Below, in pieces: positions 33,102-44,162 of a stretch of 64,000 nt of DNA. The stretch's first letter is position 1; the number at the start of each line of letters is the position of its first letter. The translations under genes and the position numbers were made by a program. This DNA is from Chrysopilus asiliformis. Its lineage: Eukaryota > Arthropoda > Insecta > Diptera > Rhagionidae. The stretch is taken from contig OZ035961.1 in NCBI GenBank assembly GCA_964034945.1, positions 31,956,184 through 32,020,183 on the forward strand, given 5' to 3'. The notes below the pieces were generated by a model. That model did not search any database, was not told the DNA's origin, and worked only from the letters and a program-made list of their open reading frames with translations.

Positions 33102-36100
33102 TCACTAGTCCGGTTGTTAGTTCATCTGATGAAGATTCAACTCAGGTAACGCTTCTGTCCCGTGTAAATGAAAATGTAGATAATACTAGGTTACAAATTC
33201 TAAAACCATATCATGTTCGGCTGAAGGAGTATAATGCTTTAAGAGCAAAGATTTTTAGCAACAACACTAATATTGATTTTCAAGAAAAATTATACAACAA
33301 CCCGATTTCATATAAAGTTGCCAGAGCTCGTGCTAGATACAGTTCTCGTCAACAAGTTCGTAAATTTATTTCGGCTACTACGTTAGATACCTTCTCAGAT
33401 TTTAGACCATATGCGAAAATTAAAATAGGTAATAAAGAAATTTCCGGTTTGCTAGACAGCGGCGCCAGTATTAGCTGTTTGGGTCTAGATTGCCAAGAGT
33501 TGGTCAAAATTCTAAAACTAAAAGTACATGGTCACTCAGCTGTAGTGCGAACGGCTGACGGGAAAGGGCAAACCATCGTAGGTAAGGTTCGAGTCCCACT
33601 TACTTATAAATCCAGCACTAAAACGATGACTCTATATCTTGTCCCAAGTCTAGATCAGAATCTCTATTTAGGGGTAGATTTCTGGCGTTTATTCAGTATT
33701 GCACCTAATATAATCAGTGAGATAAATGGTCGAGTGGACGAAAATAAGGACAGTAACAAACATATTCTTTCTTCAGAACAAGAAGCTCGGTTAGAATCCG
33801 TGGTGTCTAAATTTTTATGTTCCACTAAATTTGGTCTTGGTCGAACGTCCTTGGAGGAACATATAATTGATACAGGAGATGCAGTTCCAATTAAACAAAA
33901 ATCATTCCCAATCTCTCCCGCGGTACAAGCCCCTCTATACGAGGAGCTGGATCGGATGTTGAATTTAGGGGTGATTGAAGAATCCAACAGTCCATGGAGT
34001 AGTCCGGTGGTACTCATAAGGAAACCGGGGAAAAATAGACTCTGCTTGGATTCTCGCAAGGTAAATGCCGTCACAGTTAAAGATGCATACCCACCGCCAC
34101 ATATAGAAGGACTTCTCAGTAGATTACATGATACATTTTACATCAGCAGTATCGATCTTAAAGATGCCTTCTGGCAGATACCGCTGGAGAGAGAAAGTCG
34201 CGCCAAAACAGCCTTTACGGTACCTGGAAGGCCACTGTATCAATTTAACGTGATGACGTTTGGTTTATGTAACAGTCCACAAAGAATGTGTAGGTTGATG
34301 GATAAAGTCATCCCTGCTAGACTCAGAGACCGTGTATTCGTTTATATCGATGATTTATTAATAGTTGCACCAGATTTTGAGACTCATTTGAGTATCCTTG
34401 AAGATGTGGCCGAGTGTTTGCGTAAGGCTAATCTTACAGTAAACTTAAAAAAGTCTCATTTCTGTGTACGTGAAGTGCGTTATCTTGGGTATATAATCGG
34501 CGGTGGTCAGCTGAAGACAGACCCTCAGAAGCTTTCAGCGATTGTGAATTTTCCAGTACCAAAATCTCCTCGTCAGGTACGACGTTTCCTAGGGATGTCC
34601 GGTTGGTACCGGAAATTCATAAAAGACTACGCAACAGTTGCTGCACCACTTACCGACACCTTAAAACGAACAAAAATCTTCCATTTCCCACCCGAAGCCC
34701 TCAAGGCTTTCGAGGAACTCAAGTCTGCTCTGAGTTCTCCACCGATTCTTACACATCCAGATTTTACTCGCGAGTTTTTTTTACAATGCGATGCTTCTGA
34801 CACGGGGATTGGAGCAGTATTGTTTCAAAAAGACAATATTGGGCAAGAAAGGGTAATAGCATACATTTCGCAGAAATTAAATCGTGCTCAATCCAACTAC
34901 AGCACTACGGAAAAGGAATGTTTAGCAGCTTTCATTGCAGTACAAAAATTTCGTCAGTATATTGAAGGAATGTCATTTACAATTATTACTGATCATGCGA
35001 GCCTGAAGTGGCTCATGGGGCTCAGGGATTTGAGTGGTCGACTGGCTAGGTGGAGCCTCAAGCTACAAGGCTTCCATTTTAAAATTATACACCGTAAAGG
35101 ATCGGAAAATACTGTCCCTGACACTTTATCAAGAGCGTTCGCAGAGAGTCTAACTCAGGAATTTCAGCCTCTATCCATCGACTTAGATTCTACCGAATTT
35201 AAGTCTACCGAGTATTTGGAACTAATCGACACCATCATTAACAACAGTGATCGATTACCAGACTTAAAGATCATGGACGGATTTATTTATAAACGCTCTT
35301 TGCCCTCTTTTGGTGATCAGTGTCAGGAGGAATTTTCTTGGAAGCTATGGGTGCCATCGGGTCTGACCGATCAACTCATTTCCTCGGCTCATGTGCCGCC
35401 TCAGAGTTCGCATGGCGGTATAGCAAAAACCTTGTCTCGCATACGTGAATTTTTCTATTGGCCTAACATGACAATTCAAATTCGAAATTATGTTCTCAAC
35501 TGTTCGATTTGCAAAGAGTCGAAAGCAGCTAATACGATTCTAAAACCTCCGATGGGAGCAAAAACAGTGACTGAACGGCCCTTCCAGAAATTGTATGTGG
35601 ACTTCTTGGGTCCGTATCCAAGATCTAGGAACGGTAACTGCTTTATATTCATAGTACTTGATCATCTAACTAAGTTTGTTTTTCTGAAGCCGCTCAGAAA
35701 AGCAAACTCGGCGTTGATAATTAACTTCTTAAAAACTGAGATATTTAACAAATTTGGAGTACCAGAGGTAATTCATTCGGATAATGGAAAACAATTTTTG
35801 TCTAAAGATTTTCAGTCTATGATGGAAAAGTTCGGTATAAAGCACTTAAAAACGGCGAGTTATGCTCCACAATCAAATGCATCAGAGCGAGTCAATAGAA
35901 CAGTGCTAGCTGCGATTAGGTCATATCTCAAAGATTGTCAAAAAGACTGGGATAAATACATTCCAGAAATAGAATGTGCGGTTCGCTCTTCCAAACATCA
36001 ATCCACAGGTGTGTCACCGTATTTTGCTCTATTCGGACAAAATATGGTTACACATGCCTCGATCTACAAGGTAGCAAAGAAACTTCACTTGTTAGAAGAT

Positions 36101-36418
36101 AGCGAGTTGCAAGAGTTAGAAAAGAATAATCGATTAGAGATAATTAGAGCTAAAATGAAGGAGAATTTAGATCAAGCATACACGCGGAATGCAAAACAAT
36201 ATAATTTACGCACGAGAAATATAAAATTTTTACCTGGACAAGAACTTTATAAACGAAATTTTGTGCTAAGCGACAAAAGTAATCAAATCAACGCGAAATT
36301 GTGCCCGAAATTCGTTAAATGTCGCATCGTGAAAGCAGTGGGAAATAATTTATATGAAATCGAAAATTTGTCCGGCAAAAGATTGGGTGTATTTCACTGC
36401 AAAGATTTAAAATCATAA
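33011..36418 (+). CDS. pol: Pol polyprotein of outer retrotransposon (PR-RT-RH-IN)
   Basis: This is the open -1 frame; there is no ATG at its start, so it is expected to be made by frameshifting near 33035. Numbering from 33011: protease LLDSGAS (D149); RT with SIDLKDAFWQIPL, MTFGLCNSPQ and YIDD (445-448); RNase H with QCDAS (D594) and TDHAS; integrase zinc finger from H794, then D864, D924 and E959; C-terminal tail FLPGQELYKRNF...VFHCKDLKS. 1135 codons without stops. It is closely parallel to the inner Pol but clearly diverged throughout. All catalytic residues are present, so the enzyme is probably functional if expressed, even though its gag is split upstream. Confidence 0.93.
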   Translation: MRKVQKGKRTAERSSHGGDTFDANLPRPIIVTSPVVSSSDEDSTQVTLLSRVNENVDNTRLQILKPYHVRLKEYNALRAKIFSNNTNIDFQEKLYNNPISYKVARARARYSSRQQVRKFISATTLDTFSDFRPYAKIKIGNKEISGLLDSGASISCLGLDCQELVKILKLKVHGHSAVVRTADGKGQTIVGKVRVPLTYKSSTKTMTLYLVPSLDQNLYLGVDFWRLFSIAPNIISEINGRVDENKDSNKHILSSEQEARLESVVSKFLCSTKFGLGRTSLEEHIIDTGDAVPIKQKSFPISPAVQAPLYEELDRMLNLGVIEESNSPWSSPVVLIRKPGKNRLCLDSRKVNAVTVKDAYPPPHIEGLLSRLHDTFYISSIDLKDAFWQIPLERESRAKTAFTVPGRPLYQFNVMTFGLCNSPQRMCRLMDKVIPARLRDRVFVYIDDLLIVAPDFETHLSILEDVAECLRKANLTVNLKKSHFCVREVRYLGYIIGGGQLKTDPQKLSAIVNFPVPKSPRQVRRFLGMSGWYRKFIKDYATVAAPLTDTLKRTKIFHFPPEALKAFEELKSALSSPPILTHPDFTREFFLQCDASDTGIGAVLFQKDNIGQERVIAYISQKLNRAQSNYSTTEKECLAAFIAVQKFRQYIEGMSFTIITDHASLKWLMGLRDLSGRLARWSLKLQGFHFKIIHRKGSENTVPDTLSRAFAESLTQEFQPLSIDLDSTEFKSTEYLELIDTIINNSDRLPDLKIMDGFIYKRSLPSFGDQCQEEFSWKLWVPSGLTDQLISSAHVPPQSSHGGIAKTLSRIREFFYWPNMTIQIRNYVLNCSICKESKAANTILKPPMGAKTVTERPFQKLYVDFLGPYPRSRNGNCFIFIVLDHLTKFVFLKPLRKANSALIINFLKTEIFNKFGVPEVIHSDNGKQFLSKDFQSMMEKFGIKHLKTASYAPQSNASERVNRTVLAAIRSYLKDCQKDWDKYIPEIECAVRSSKHQSTGVSPYFALFGQNMVTHASIYKVAKKLHLLEDSELQELEKNNRLEIIRAKMKENLDQAYTRNAKQYNLRTRNIKFLPGQELYKRNFVLSDKSNQINAKLCPKFVKCRIVKAVGNNLYEIENLSGKRLGVFHCKDLKS
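33029..33074 (+). promoter_or_regulatory. -1 ribosomal frameshift signal (outer gag-pol)
   Basis: GGGAAAC at 33029-33035 is in the required phase (G GGA AAC in the gag frame). It is followed by a 7-nt spacer and a perfect 7-bp stem, CGAACGT (33043-33049) with ACGTTCG (33068-33074), closing an 18-nt loop. The slip direction matches the -1 offset of pol. The same heptamer type is a known retroviral slippery sequence. Confidence 0.8.
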
Positions 36419-36638
36419 CATTGTCTAATCATAACCTTTATATAATTTAACAGTCATCTTGATAAATAAAACAAATTTTTTTCTTGTTAGTCTGACTTAC
36501 TAGGCTATACCCGAATCCAATTTTAAATTGTCTGTAAAGTCAATGAAGAATTGTTGGTAATGCATGTATTGATATTTATTTTTTGCTGTTTTTTCCAAAT
36601 CTTTTGGTTCCTCAGTGGCTCACCCAAATCTTTGGTGG
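36419..36638 (+). other. outer pol-LTR spacer, no env
   Basis: 220 bases without a coding frame. The bases before the LTR (AAATCTTTGGTGG) form no conventional polypurine tract. Confidence 0.7.
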
Positions 36639-37778
36639 TGTAGCAGCGACAAATAAATCCCAAGGTCCTTATATAATCCCCGACACCATAGAGGGTCCTT
36701 GAAAAACAACGATCAGAATGGTACTCTACCATATGGTTTTCTTCAGGCAAAAGCTCCAACGGGGAGAAAGCAACCTACTGGAGATCTCTAACAGATTTAG
36801 GAGAAGTTCTTTCTCTTTGACTTTAACTTTGGTCGAGTGTGGACTGATTTTGTTATTCCTCCCCGGTTGTGCAAGTTTTTTTTGGTGACAACGGGAGAAA
36901 AGAATTACTAACTACGTTTACTACGAAAATTACTTATTTTCATAAGTTCGGAGGATATTTCCGAGAGGTAATTTTTCGATATTCATATTTTTTTTGTGAA
37001 TTTCACTAAGTTTTATAAAACTTAGAAAACACGCGGTTGAAACTTGGTTCACGGGGAGGAACCGAAGAGGGGAGTCAGAGCAGGTTTTACTAGCAGATTT
37101 GAACCTACGGTTAATAATTACCGCTAGCTCTGGTGGACATCAACTTTTGTTGAAAGTGAACTAAATTAGAAGCGGTTTTGTCTATAGAACCGAATTTTTT
37201 TTCGGTAATTGCCTTTGGATCGGCGGAATTTGTTTTTGATTCTACGGAATTTGCGCCCCGTAAGTCAAAGTCACACGCTAGATACGATCCGGTCAGACAG
37301 ATTATATTGATTCTACGGAATTTGCCCCCCGTAAGTCAAATTCACACCAGACACAATCAAGTCAGACAGATTATATTGATTCTACGGAATTTGCCCCCCG
37401 TAAGTCAAATTCACACCAGACACAATCAAGTCAGACAGATTATATTGATTCTACGGAATTTGCCCCCCCGTAAGTCAAATTCACACCAGACACAATCAAG
37501 TCAAACAGATTATATTGATTCTACGGAATTTGCCCCCCGTAAGTCAAATTCAGGCGCAGACCATTTTTTCTTGGATCATCGAAATTTGCCCTCAACAAAT
37601 CCTATCGAGGAATTGATCCTGCACATCTGCTTTAGAGGGAGAAAGGAAAAACGAAGAAATATTTTTTTGCTGTAAATCTTCAGTGTTGGCCATCGAGCAA
37701 ATCCATCGAGGTGCTGTGAGTTTTTTTTTTTTGTTTTATGTCATTATATTGTATTATTCATATATGTCGTACATTGAG

Positions 37779-37786
37779 TATAAATA
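37779..37786 (+). promoter_or_regulatory. candidate TATA box in outer 3' LTR
   Basis: TATAAATA, also present in the 5' LTR at 18553-18560. It lies about 480 bases before an AATAAA. Position is plausible for a U3 promoter, but the R region start is unknown. Confidence 0.35.
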
Positions 37787-38257
37787 ATTCTACTTTGGTT
37801 GTATTAAGTATTTTTCCAATTCATCCTCTTTGTAACGTTTATTCACCACGATTTTAACACGCGTTCGTTGCGCGCATCAAAAAGGGAATTCTTTTTTTTG
37901 GAATTACAAAACAATATTTTCAGGTTATATATATATGAGCTCATACATATTTAACACAAACGTATATCTGATTAATTATATCGAGAACTCTCGAACATAT
38001 ACAATATTTTTCGAGTAAGTGGTGGGGAACGACAGGATTATTAAGGATTAACAAAGAAATTAAAATAACACTTAAACATATAGTCTATAGGTCATATTGA
38101 ATTCAAACATATTTTTTTTGATAACATTATTTTATGCCAGTTAAGGAAATATGATGTACAATTATAAGCGGCTAATTTTTTTATGGTTAAATTACCTTCA
38201 TATTTTCGTTATATAATTTCTCTATTTTCTTTATATAATTTATATTTTTTTGTTTAT

Positions 38258-38263
38258 AATAAA
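38258..38263 (+). terminator. candidate polyadenylation signal in outer 3' LTR
   Basis: AATAAA in TTTATAATAAAGAACTG; the identical signal in the 5' LTR is at 19032-19037. It is the best-placed signal downstream of the TATAAATA. Confidence 0.45.
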
Positions 38264-38901
38264 GAACTGTTCAAACAATGTTTCGTGGTTAACTAAACCG
38301 TGTTAGGTGGATGGAGGTGTGCCTAGACGATGAACAATTTCGACGTAATATACTCACGTATAGAGTTGTTGCAGATGCATTGATGGCGTAATGTTTGCGT
38401 TATGACGCAGGTATTAGCAATAGTTCCCTGTTCCCTTCCTTGTAGTACATTCGATTTTTTTTCCTATATCCAGGCACGAATAATAAATATATTTGTTTGA
38501 AACCGCGCATTGTATCAAATGGATAAGACCCCCCCCCCCCCCCCCCCCCGACCGGCGAGCTGAGCCGCAGCAAACGCAAGCGTGCCTGAGCCCATCTGAA
38601 TACAATGTTAAGCAGAACTCGAATTCGAGCCGAACAGGTCATACAGACTTGTACTTAGAAAGCGATTCTTACAGTGTAGAACTAAACCATGCTTGTTGGT
38701 AAAAACTTTTCACTGCGAAATTTCAAGCCATGATTCTTAGATAGAGTATAAAAACGACTTGGTGATTTTCTGTTTCACGTGAAAACAGCTTAAGCGATGA
38801 TCTAAAATTTCCCATAAATATTTGTGGTAATCGCGTTCCAAAAAAAAACTTTTTGAAAAGTAGACATAACGCAACAGAGAAAAAAAGTCAGTTTTTCTGT
38901 T

Positions 38902-39074
38902 TTATAATGGGAAATCGGGACTATAATTAAACTTATTAATTTCAATTACAGGAATAGTAAATTTGACCACATAATAGTAAATTTTACTACTAAGTAGTTA
39001 AAATAGTCGATGTTAACTATTTTTGTAATTGAAATTACCTATTTTAGTTATGGTCCCAATTCTCCCTTTATAAA
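38902..39074. mobile_element. palindromic MITE, about 173 bp
   Basis: The left end (TTATAATGGGAAATCGGGAC) and the complement of the right end (TTATAAAGGGAGAATTGGGA) match with small gaps, and the arms continue through ATTTCAATTAC and GTAATTGAAAT. ATAGTAAA/TTTACTA words recur inside. No coding capacity. Related words occur at 45705-45845. Confidence 0.55.
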
Positions 39075-40434
39075 ATAGCTACATTTACTAACGCTAGAAT
39101 TTTTGAAACATTTTTCCATGGTTTTTCAGGTTTTTATCCAGAAAACAAATTTTCAGCTGAATATAAAAATTCAAAAAATAAAGTGTTAATAACGAAAACA
39201 TAGTGAAACATTTTATTACATCATTCCAAAGAAACATAATCAGTGCAAAAAAGTTTGTTCAATATAAATAATCAATCCGAAATACATCTTCTCGGCTCCT
39301 CAGTTTTGTGGGCTGAATCTAAAAGGTAGTATTTTTCTCTTAAATGTTTAAAAAGCAGGAAATTTTCGATATAACTTGACATGAAAGGCAATCAAAAACA
39401 AGTCAATCATAATAAAATCTAAAATTTATAATCGAACTTGAAATAAACCTTATCATTTTTTCATTTCTTTAAGTAAATAACAAGCTTGTGAAACTTTAAG
39501 AATTGATTAATATTGACAAAAAACAAACAAAAATACATCCAGGATGGAGTAGAATACCCAGAATTTTGCAAGTGTGTAAAAAATTTCTTTTTTAAGAGGA
39601 GCTTTAGAAAGTTCCTTTTAAAAAAAGCCCCTTGTAGTAAATTTGTCCATTATTTCTTCATTTCACGCGAAATCTACCAATAAACCACAATCAATCACCC
39701 GTCAGAGTAAGATCGTTACGCGCTGCTGGAGACCAAATGCCATTTCAGAATTTTCCTTTTTCTTTTGTGTCCAACTCAATTGAAAGAATCCTTATTAGAT
39801 TTGAAAACTTCTCACAGAATAGAAATAAATTCATTTTGTCTATGAATTGGTAGAGTAGGTACTCATATATGGCCGGTGCCAATACTGTGTAGACCAAGGT
39901 CAAATTGAGAAAATAAATAACAAGACAGGAGAGCGATTGCTACTGTCAATTTTTCCAGTATTTTCTGTCAAATTCTCCAGGGACTAATAATAAAGTTTTC
40001 TTCTAGGGTTTATACGTGTCCACTTTGATATAGTTAAAGCATAACATACCACATCGTAATGAAGTCTTTTCCAACATAATATCCATTTGTAATATCTAGC
40101 CATGATTTACTTTAAGATTTTAAGCTTCTTTCTTACGATTGTTCTCGATGTAAAATGTCATAGATCTTTGCAATTATTTTTAAAATCTTGTGATATGTTT
40201 TGGTAAATTGCTGTTAATGGCCAGTAATAAAAATATTGTCGTGATTTAATTTATAGATTTTTTTTAAATTTATTACATAACATCAAGAATATTCCCAATT
40301 TGTGTGTCATTTTAAATTGACATTTTTATGTCAGTTTAAATTTGTAATGAATCTTTCAGCAAAATGTTTTTTGTTTTCTGTTTTCTGTTTTTTGAATTCA
40401 TAAAAAAATCATTAAAAAAATCACCATTCTGCCA
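39075..40434. other. no recognisable feature
   Basis: AT-rich sequence, no open frame of note, no element termini recognised. Confidence 0.5.
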
Positions 40435-40484
40435 CGGAAATGTTTGTTTGACTTTTCAAATAGCAAGTCAAACAAACATTTCCG
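40435..40484. repeat. perfect 20-bp hairpin with 10-nt loop
   Basis: CGGAAATGTTTGTTTGACTT (40435-40454) pairs with 40465-40484 without mismatch, loop TTCAAATAGC. The size is below that of typical animal pre-miRNA, so it may be a DNA structural element or the core of a small foldback. Confidence 0.8.
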
Positions 40485-40487
40485 AAA

Positions 40488-40826
40488 GGAGCTGTCCATA
40501 AAATACGTCCAACTATGAACATTTTTTCTATGTGACGCTGCATTTTCCGGAAGGAGGCAAAGGGTTATCTTAATAACATAAATTATAGTCTTACCCTCCA
40601 GTTTATCAGTAACTAAAGTTCCTTGTCTCGTGAAATTTTATTTGAATTTTTGGTTTCAAATTGAAAAACCTAATTTTAATCAGGGCTTTTATTTTATAAA
40701 ACACATCACGCTTTTAGTGTGATTGGGGTCCACAATCGCGGTCGGCAGCATTAAATCCCATACAAAAAATCACAAAAAAGCATAACGAAAAGGTCAAAGT
40801 TGGCGTGACGTATTTTATGGAGAAAA
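40488..40826. mobile_element. probable TIR element with CCATAAAATACGTC ends
   Basis: GTCCATAAAATACGTCC near 40495 is mirrored by GACGTATTTTATGG at 40807-40820. The same terminal word bounds 51111-52005. No duplication could be fixed and no coding frame is present. Confidence 0.45.
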
Positions 40827-41511
40827 TATACTTCGGACAATTTTTCTAGCAACCACAGAAAGTGATTCCCGGAAATATTTAAAAAAAAATTATGCGATTT
40901 TGCGTTACTTTTCAGAATTTGTAATTTTATGTGAATTTTATCTTTTATGCTTTCTTTATTAATCCAATAGAATAGCTTTCAATGTAGGAGGATAGCCTAC
41001 AAAAAAATTACAATACTTTTTAAATTTTATCGGCGAAATCATTTTCCACCGCGTCGTAAAATCACTGACTTTACACACTTTTGTTTTTTAGCCCTTATCA
41101 AATATTGACTGTGGGCATACATTAATATTGGACGGAAGGACGAACTTGTCAGACGAACAAGAGGACAGACGAATGGTTGATTATCTAGGATTTTTACTAC
41201 ATTCATGTAAATCCCTTAGTCCGCATATTTTCATTTTAGTAAAATGTCACGTCCAGGTTCATGTGACAACACTTAAATAAAATGTACATTTAAAGAGTGA
41301 GCCTATACGATTAACTTTAGATATTCATATACGAATAGATGTTTCTACTATATACTATATACTATATATATATATATATATAAATTTCTCCCCGTTATAC
41401 ACATTCATCCCTCTGTGTTATCAGTGTTGCCGAGAGAGCTTCTGGCTGAGTGCCTTTTGATCTCTAAATTGGGTGACTTTTGACGGATGTGGGTGACTTT
41501 GAAACAAAATT
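40827..41511. other. no gene; TA microsatellite 41350-41382
   Basis: Contains a decayed GACGGAAGGACGAAC...GGACAGACGAATGG stretch near 41130-41175 (remnant of a microsatellite-centred repeat) and a CTATATA/TATATA simple repeat. Confidence 0.5.
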
Positions 41512-41790
41512 TCAATTTTTATACTCCAAGAGTATATGAGAATCATAAAATATTATATTAAATTTAGTACACCGTTTGTAACGCATCGAACCAATCGTCC
41601 GACACAAAATATAAACTACATCAGGATGTTTGAGATGACAAAAGATTTTGATTTCCGGATGTCCTTTCGTGAAAACGATTACTCTCGAACAAACTAAGAT
41701 AGAGACTTGAAATTTTTCACAGATACGTTTCTCGAAAATGGGGAGACTGGGTTCATAGAAAATAACGGTCAAATTTACAAAAACATAATA
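41512..41790 (+). repeat. microsatellite-centred repeat, family B, partial
   Basis: Begins TTTTATACTCCAAGAGTATA, then ACCGTTTGTAACGCATCGAA, AGGATGTTTGAGATGACAAA, a reduced microsatellite and GAGACTTGAAATTTTT. Same order as 51165-51930 and 59990-60810; truncated on the right. Confidence 0.65.
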
Positions 41791-42469
41791 AAGTACAGAA
41801 AATTAGTTTTTGGAAACTACTGATTTCGTTCCAGTATTTTTTTATTATTCCCGTTTTCTAAGAATTTCTATCTGATTTTGATACTTCAATATTCCACCCC
41901 AATACAGAACGACGCACAAAAGTGCCTCTTTACTAACTTTTGGGTTTCACGTTCATTGTACTTGCGAACTTTGTTTTGACGGGGACTTGCAGAGGGATGG
42001 TGAGCTACCATCTTAGACGCAAAAATTTTTCGATACGGTTTTCGACCTTTTTTATGCCCCCTGGCTAACTTTTGAACCAGTTCGGGTTTCTCATTCGTTG
42101 TACTTGCGTTGGACAGGTAATTTGCTCTAGTTTCAGTGACACAACGAATATGAAACCCCAACTTTTGGAATCCGCTTCTCAATTGGCTTTCATGGTTTAG
42201 CGGCAAGTCTGCCTACAAACACAGAGTTTTCGGTTTTGAACCTTGACATTATTAAGAGATATTTCAACACAACATGTAAAAAGTACTTTATATAACAAAC
42301 GAAAAATAATTAGGTTTGAAAATACACAAAAAAGTTACTAAAATCATTCAAAAAGCATTTGTGAAGCTTTTAAGATTTTATTCTAATCAAAGGGTTCTTA
42401 GTAAAAATTACTATTATTCCAGTTTTCCAGTATGAAAATTTTACTGGGAATAAAATCCAAATATTGGAT
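41791..42469. other. unrecognised stretch with internal repeat
   Basis: The minus frame 41886-42206 (106 codons, basic) has no recognisable domain. CTAACTTTTGGGTTTCACGT and a variant (GGGTTTCTCATTCGTTGTAC) recur about 140 bases apart, each ending in GTACTTGCG, suggesting a decayed duplicated element. It also contains the possible Pol III boxes listed separately. Confidence 0.35.
42193..42242 (+). ncRNA. possible tRNA-like/SINE Pol III boxes
   Basis: TGGTTTAGCGG (42193) resembles a tRNA A box, and GGTTTTGAACC (42232) is a poorer B-box match 39 bases later. GTCTG/CAGAG between them could form an anticodon-like stem. No complete cloverleaf is apparent, so this is at best a SINE head or tRNA relic. 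Confidence 0.22.
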
Positions 42470-42639
42470 AAAAAGGCAACCCCGATGAAGTATAGTGTTT
42501 TTTACTGTTCTCTCCCAGTAAATAAAGAAGTACTTTTCGTCCCAGTAATATTTACATAGTAATATTTACGAAAAGTATTTTTTTTTCTACTGGGAGAGAA
42601 CAGTTAAATATACTATACTTCATCGTGGTTGCCTTTTTA
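42470..42639. repeat. 170-bp foldback element
   Basis: The left arm starting AAAAAGGCAACCCCGATGAA is the reverse complement of the right arm ending TTCATCGTGGTTGCCTTTTT, continuing through ACTGTTCTCTCCCAGTA/TACTGGGAGAGAACAGT and TACTTTTCGT/ACGAAAAGTA. Only a short loop remains. Probably a MITE. Confidence 0.7.
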
Positions 42640-44162
42640 CTGGGCTCTCAGTAATATCTGGTTTAGAGTGAAGTTTGTACCTAAAGATAAGCCCAAAACA
42701 ATCAGCATTGGTAGCATAGAGTGTTTTTCTTTAAGTGAAAGTGCCAAAGTGTTACATGGCATGAAAAGTGCCAAAAAAAGGACGAATGTGCCATATACGA
42801 CAACACTGTTTGTTATCTGTGATAATGTGCCTTTTTGCAAGAAGTAAAAACCAAGTAGATACACACATCTAGATATATTGGATTTTATCATTTCGGCTTT
42901 TACATAATTTATGACCGGTGAGACGAATGTCTAAAATTAGATCGCTCATGAAACTCGAGACACTGGACAAGTTTTCTTTTTGCTAACGTAAATATTTGAT
43001 AGGAATTTTAGATTTCGCGCACTGATTCCCTCGGCAAACTTTTATAAGGTAAATTTAATCCAAATTGAACACATCCAATTTTTTCCGTCTTATCATCATA
43101 TAAAAAGCAGGGTCAGATATTGTAAAATTCATTATTTAAATTTTCTATCAGAAAGACAAAAAAAAAAAATAAATATATATTGACAGTTTCAATTGATCTG
43201 GATTCAATAGAAATTTCTATACATGATGTGCAGAGTATAAAGTTTCGTTTCTGTTAGATATTACACATTGAAACTTTTCCCGAAAATCAATCATGAAAAT
43301 ACTGCGACGTGCCTCTGTTCTCCTCGTGATGTCACATGCAATTTTAGTTAGGTTATCAAAAGTTTTTTCTGGCCTGTTTCTCGTTTCAGAGGTGGATATG
43401 GTCAGCCCATAATTTATAAATTTCCAGCAACATTGTCACAGATCATAGCGCCTGACATTTCCTTCTTTGAACTCATTGAATATTGGAAAAAAGTCCTGAA
43501 ACGTGAACGAATTTTTTTTTCTGGAATTATGTGCATATGTTTTTTTTTTACTTCCAGGTTAGAATTTTTGTCTAGATCGATTTGGTTCAAATGATTTCCG
43601 ACTAAAAGACTTTGGACGTGTTCCATGTGAATTCGGTGTAAAAAGCAATAGAAGTTGTATAAATAAATCAATGAGTTTTCTAAAAAAAACTATATTTTTA
43701 AATATTTATATGGCTTTTAGCCGAGCCATTGACATTGTAGCGTTTTGATACATGTATCTTAATGTGCCCTACGGTGAAGTTAAAAAAATCAAAGCAAGAA
43801 AATACCTAATAATCTTTAAAAATAAAATCATTTCCAATAACTTGAGCGGTCAATAAGAAACGATTTTTTTAAGGTTTTTTGGGTGAGCGAAATGTTTAAA
43901 AAAGTGTTTTTCATGAGAATAGTATGCCTCCAGTTATTTCTTTAATAATTTCGCAAATTATAATTTTAAATATAGGTATGCAGGATGATGGACAAAAAAT
44001 AGAACAGACAGACAAAATACTACTTTAGGACAGACAAACTGTTGTAAAATTCTATAATTAACTGTAAAATAATGTCAATGGAATGTTTATAAGGTACTTG
44101 GTGAAAACAGGAAGTTTGTTTAGTTCACTAAAGTTAAACAAATTTTACATATATTAGCTAAA
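42640..44162. other. no recognisable feature
   Basis: AT-rich. Short frames (42629-42847 +, 43414-43671 -) without domains. Confidence 0.45.

Larger units (their letters stand above)
16728..38673 (+). mobile_element. outer Ty3/gypsy LTR retrotransposon (Osvaldo/Ulysses type), interrupted
   Basis: A full-length element with LTRs of about 2.04 kb (TGTAGCAG...TTACA), 4-bp GTGT duplications (16724-16727, 38674-38677), a tRNA-Lys-type primer site, a long leader, gag and pol. Long LTRs, a Lys primer and gag-pol in two frames are features reported for the Osvaldo/Ulysses group. The 21.9-kb span includes a second retrotransposon (20604-31673) splitting gag and a Harbinger-like MITE (16881-17563) in the 5' LTR. 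The LTRs differ by only a few substitutions and homopolymer length, so insertion is recent. There is no env-sized space after pol. Confidence 0.95.
36639..38673 (+). repeat. 3' LTR of outer retrotransposon
   Basis: 2035 bp, TGTAGCAG...GATTCTTACA, followed by GTGT (38674-38677). It lacks the Harbinger-like MITE of the 5' LTR, carries the same 69-bp array (about 37225-37567) and a shorter 21-base poly-C tract (38529-38549). Differences from the 5' LTR that I see are a few single bases, for example GGTCGAGTGTGG against GGTCGAATGTGG. Confidence 0.95.

Noticed and set aside
36419..36638. Possible env gene after outer pol
   Set aside because: Only 220 bases remain before the LTR, with no signal peptide or membrane segment.
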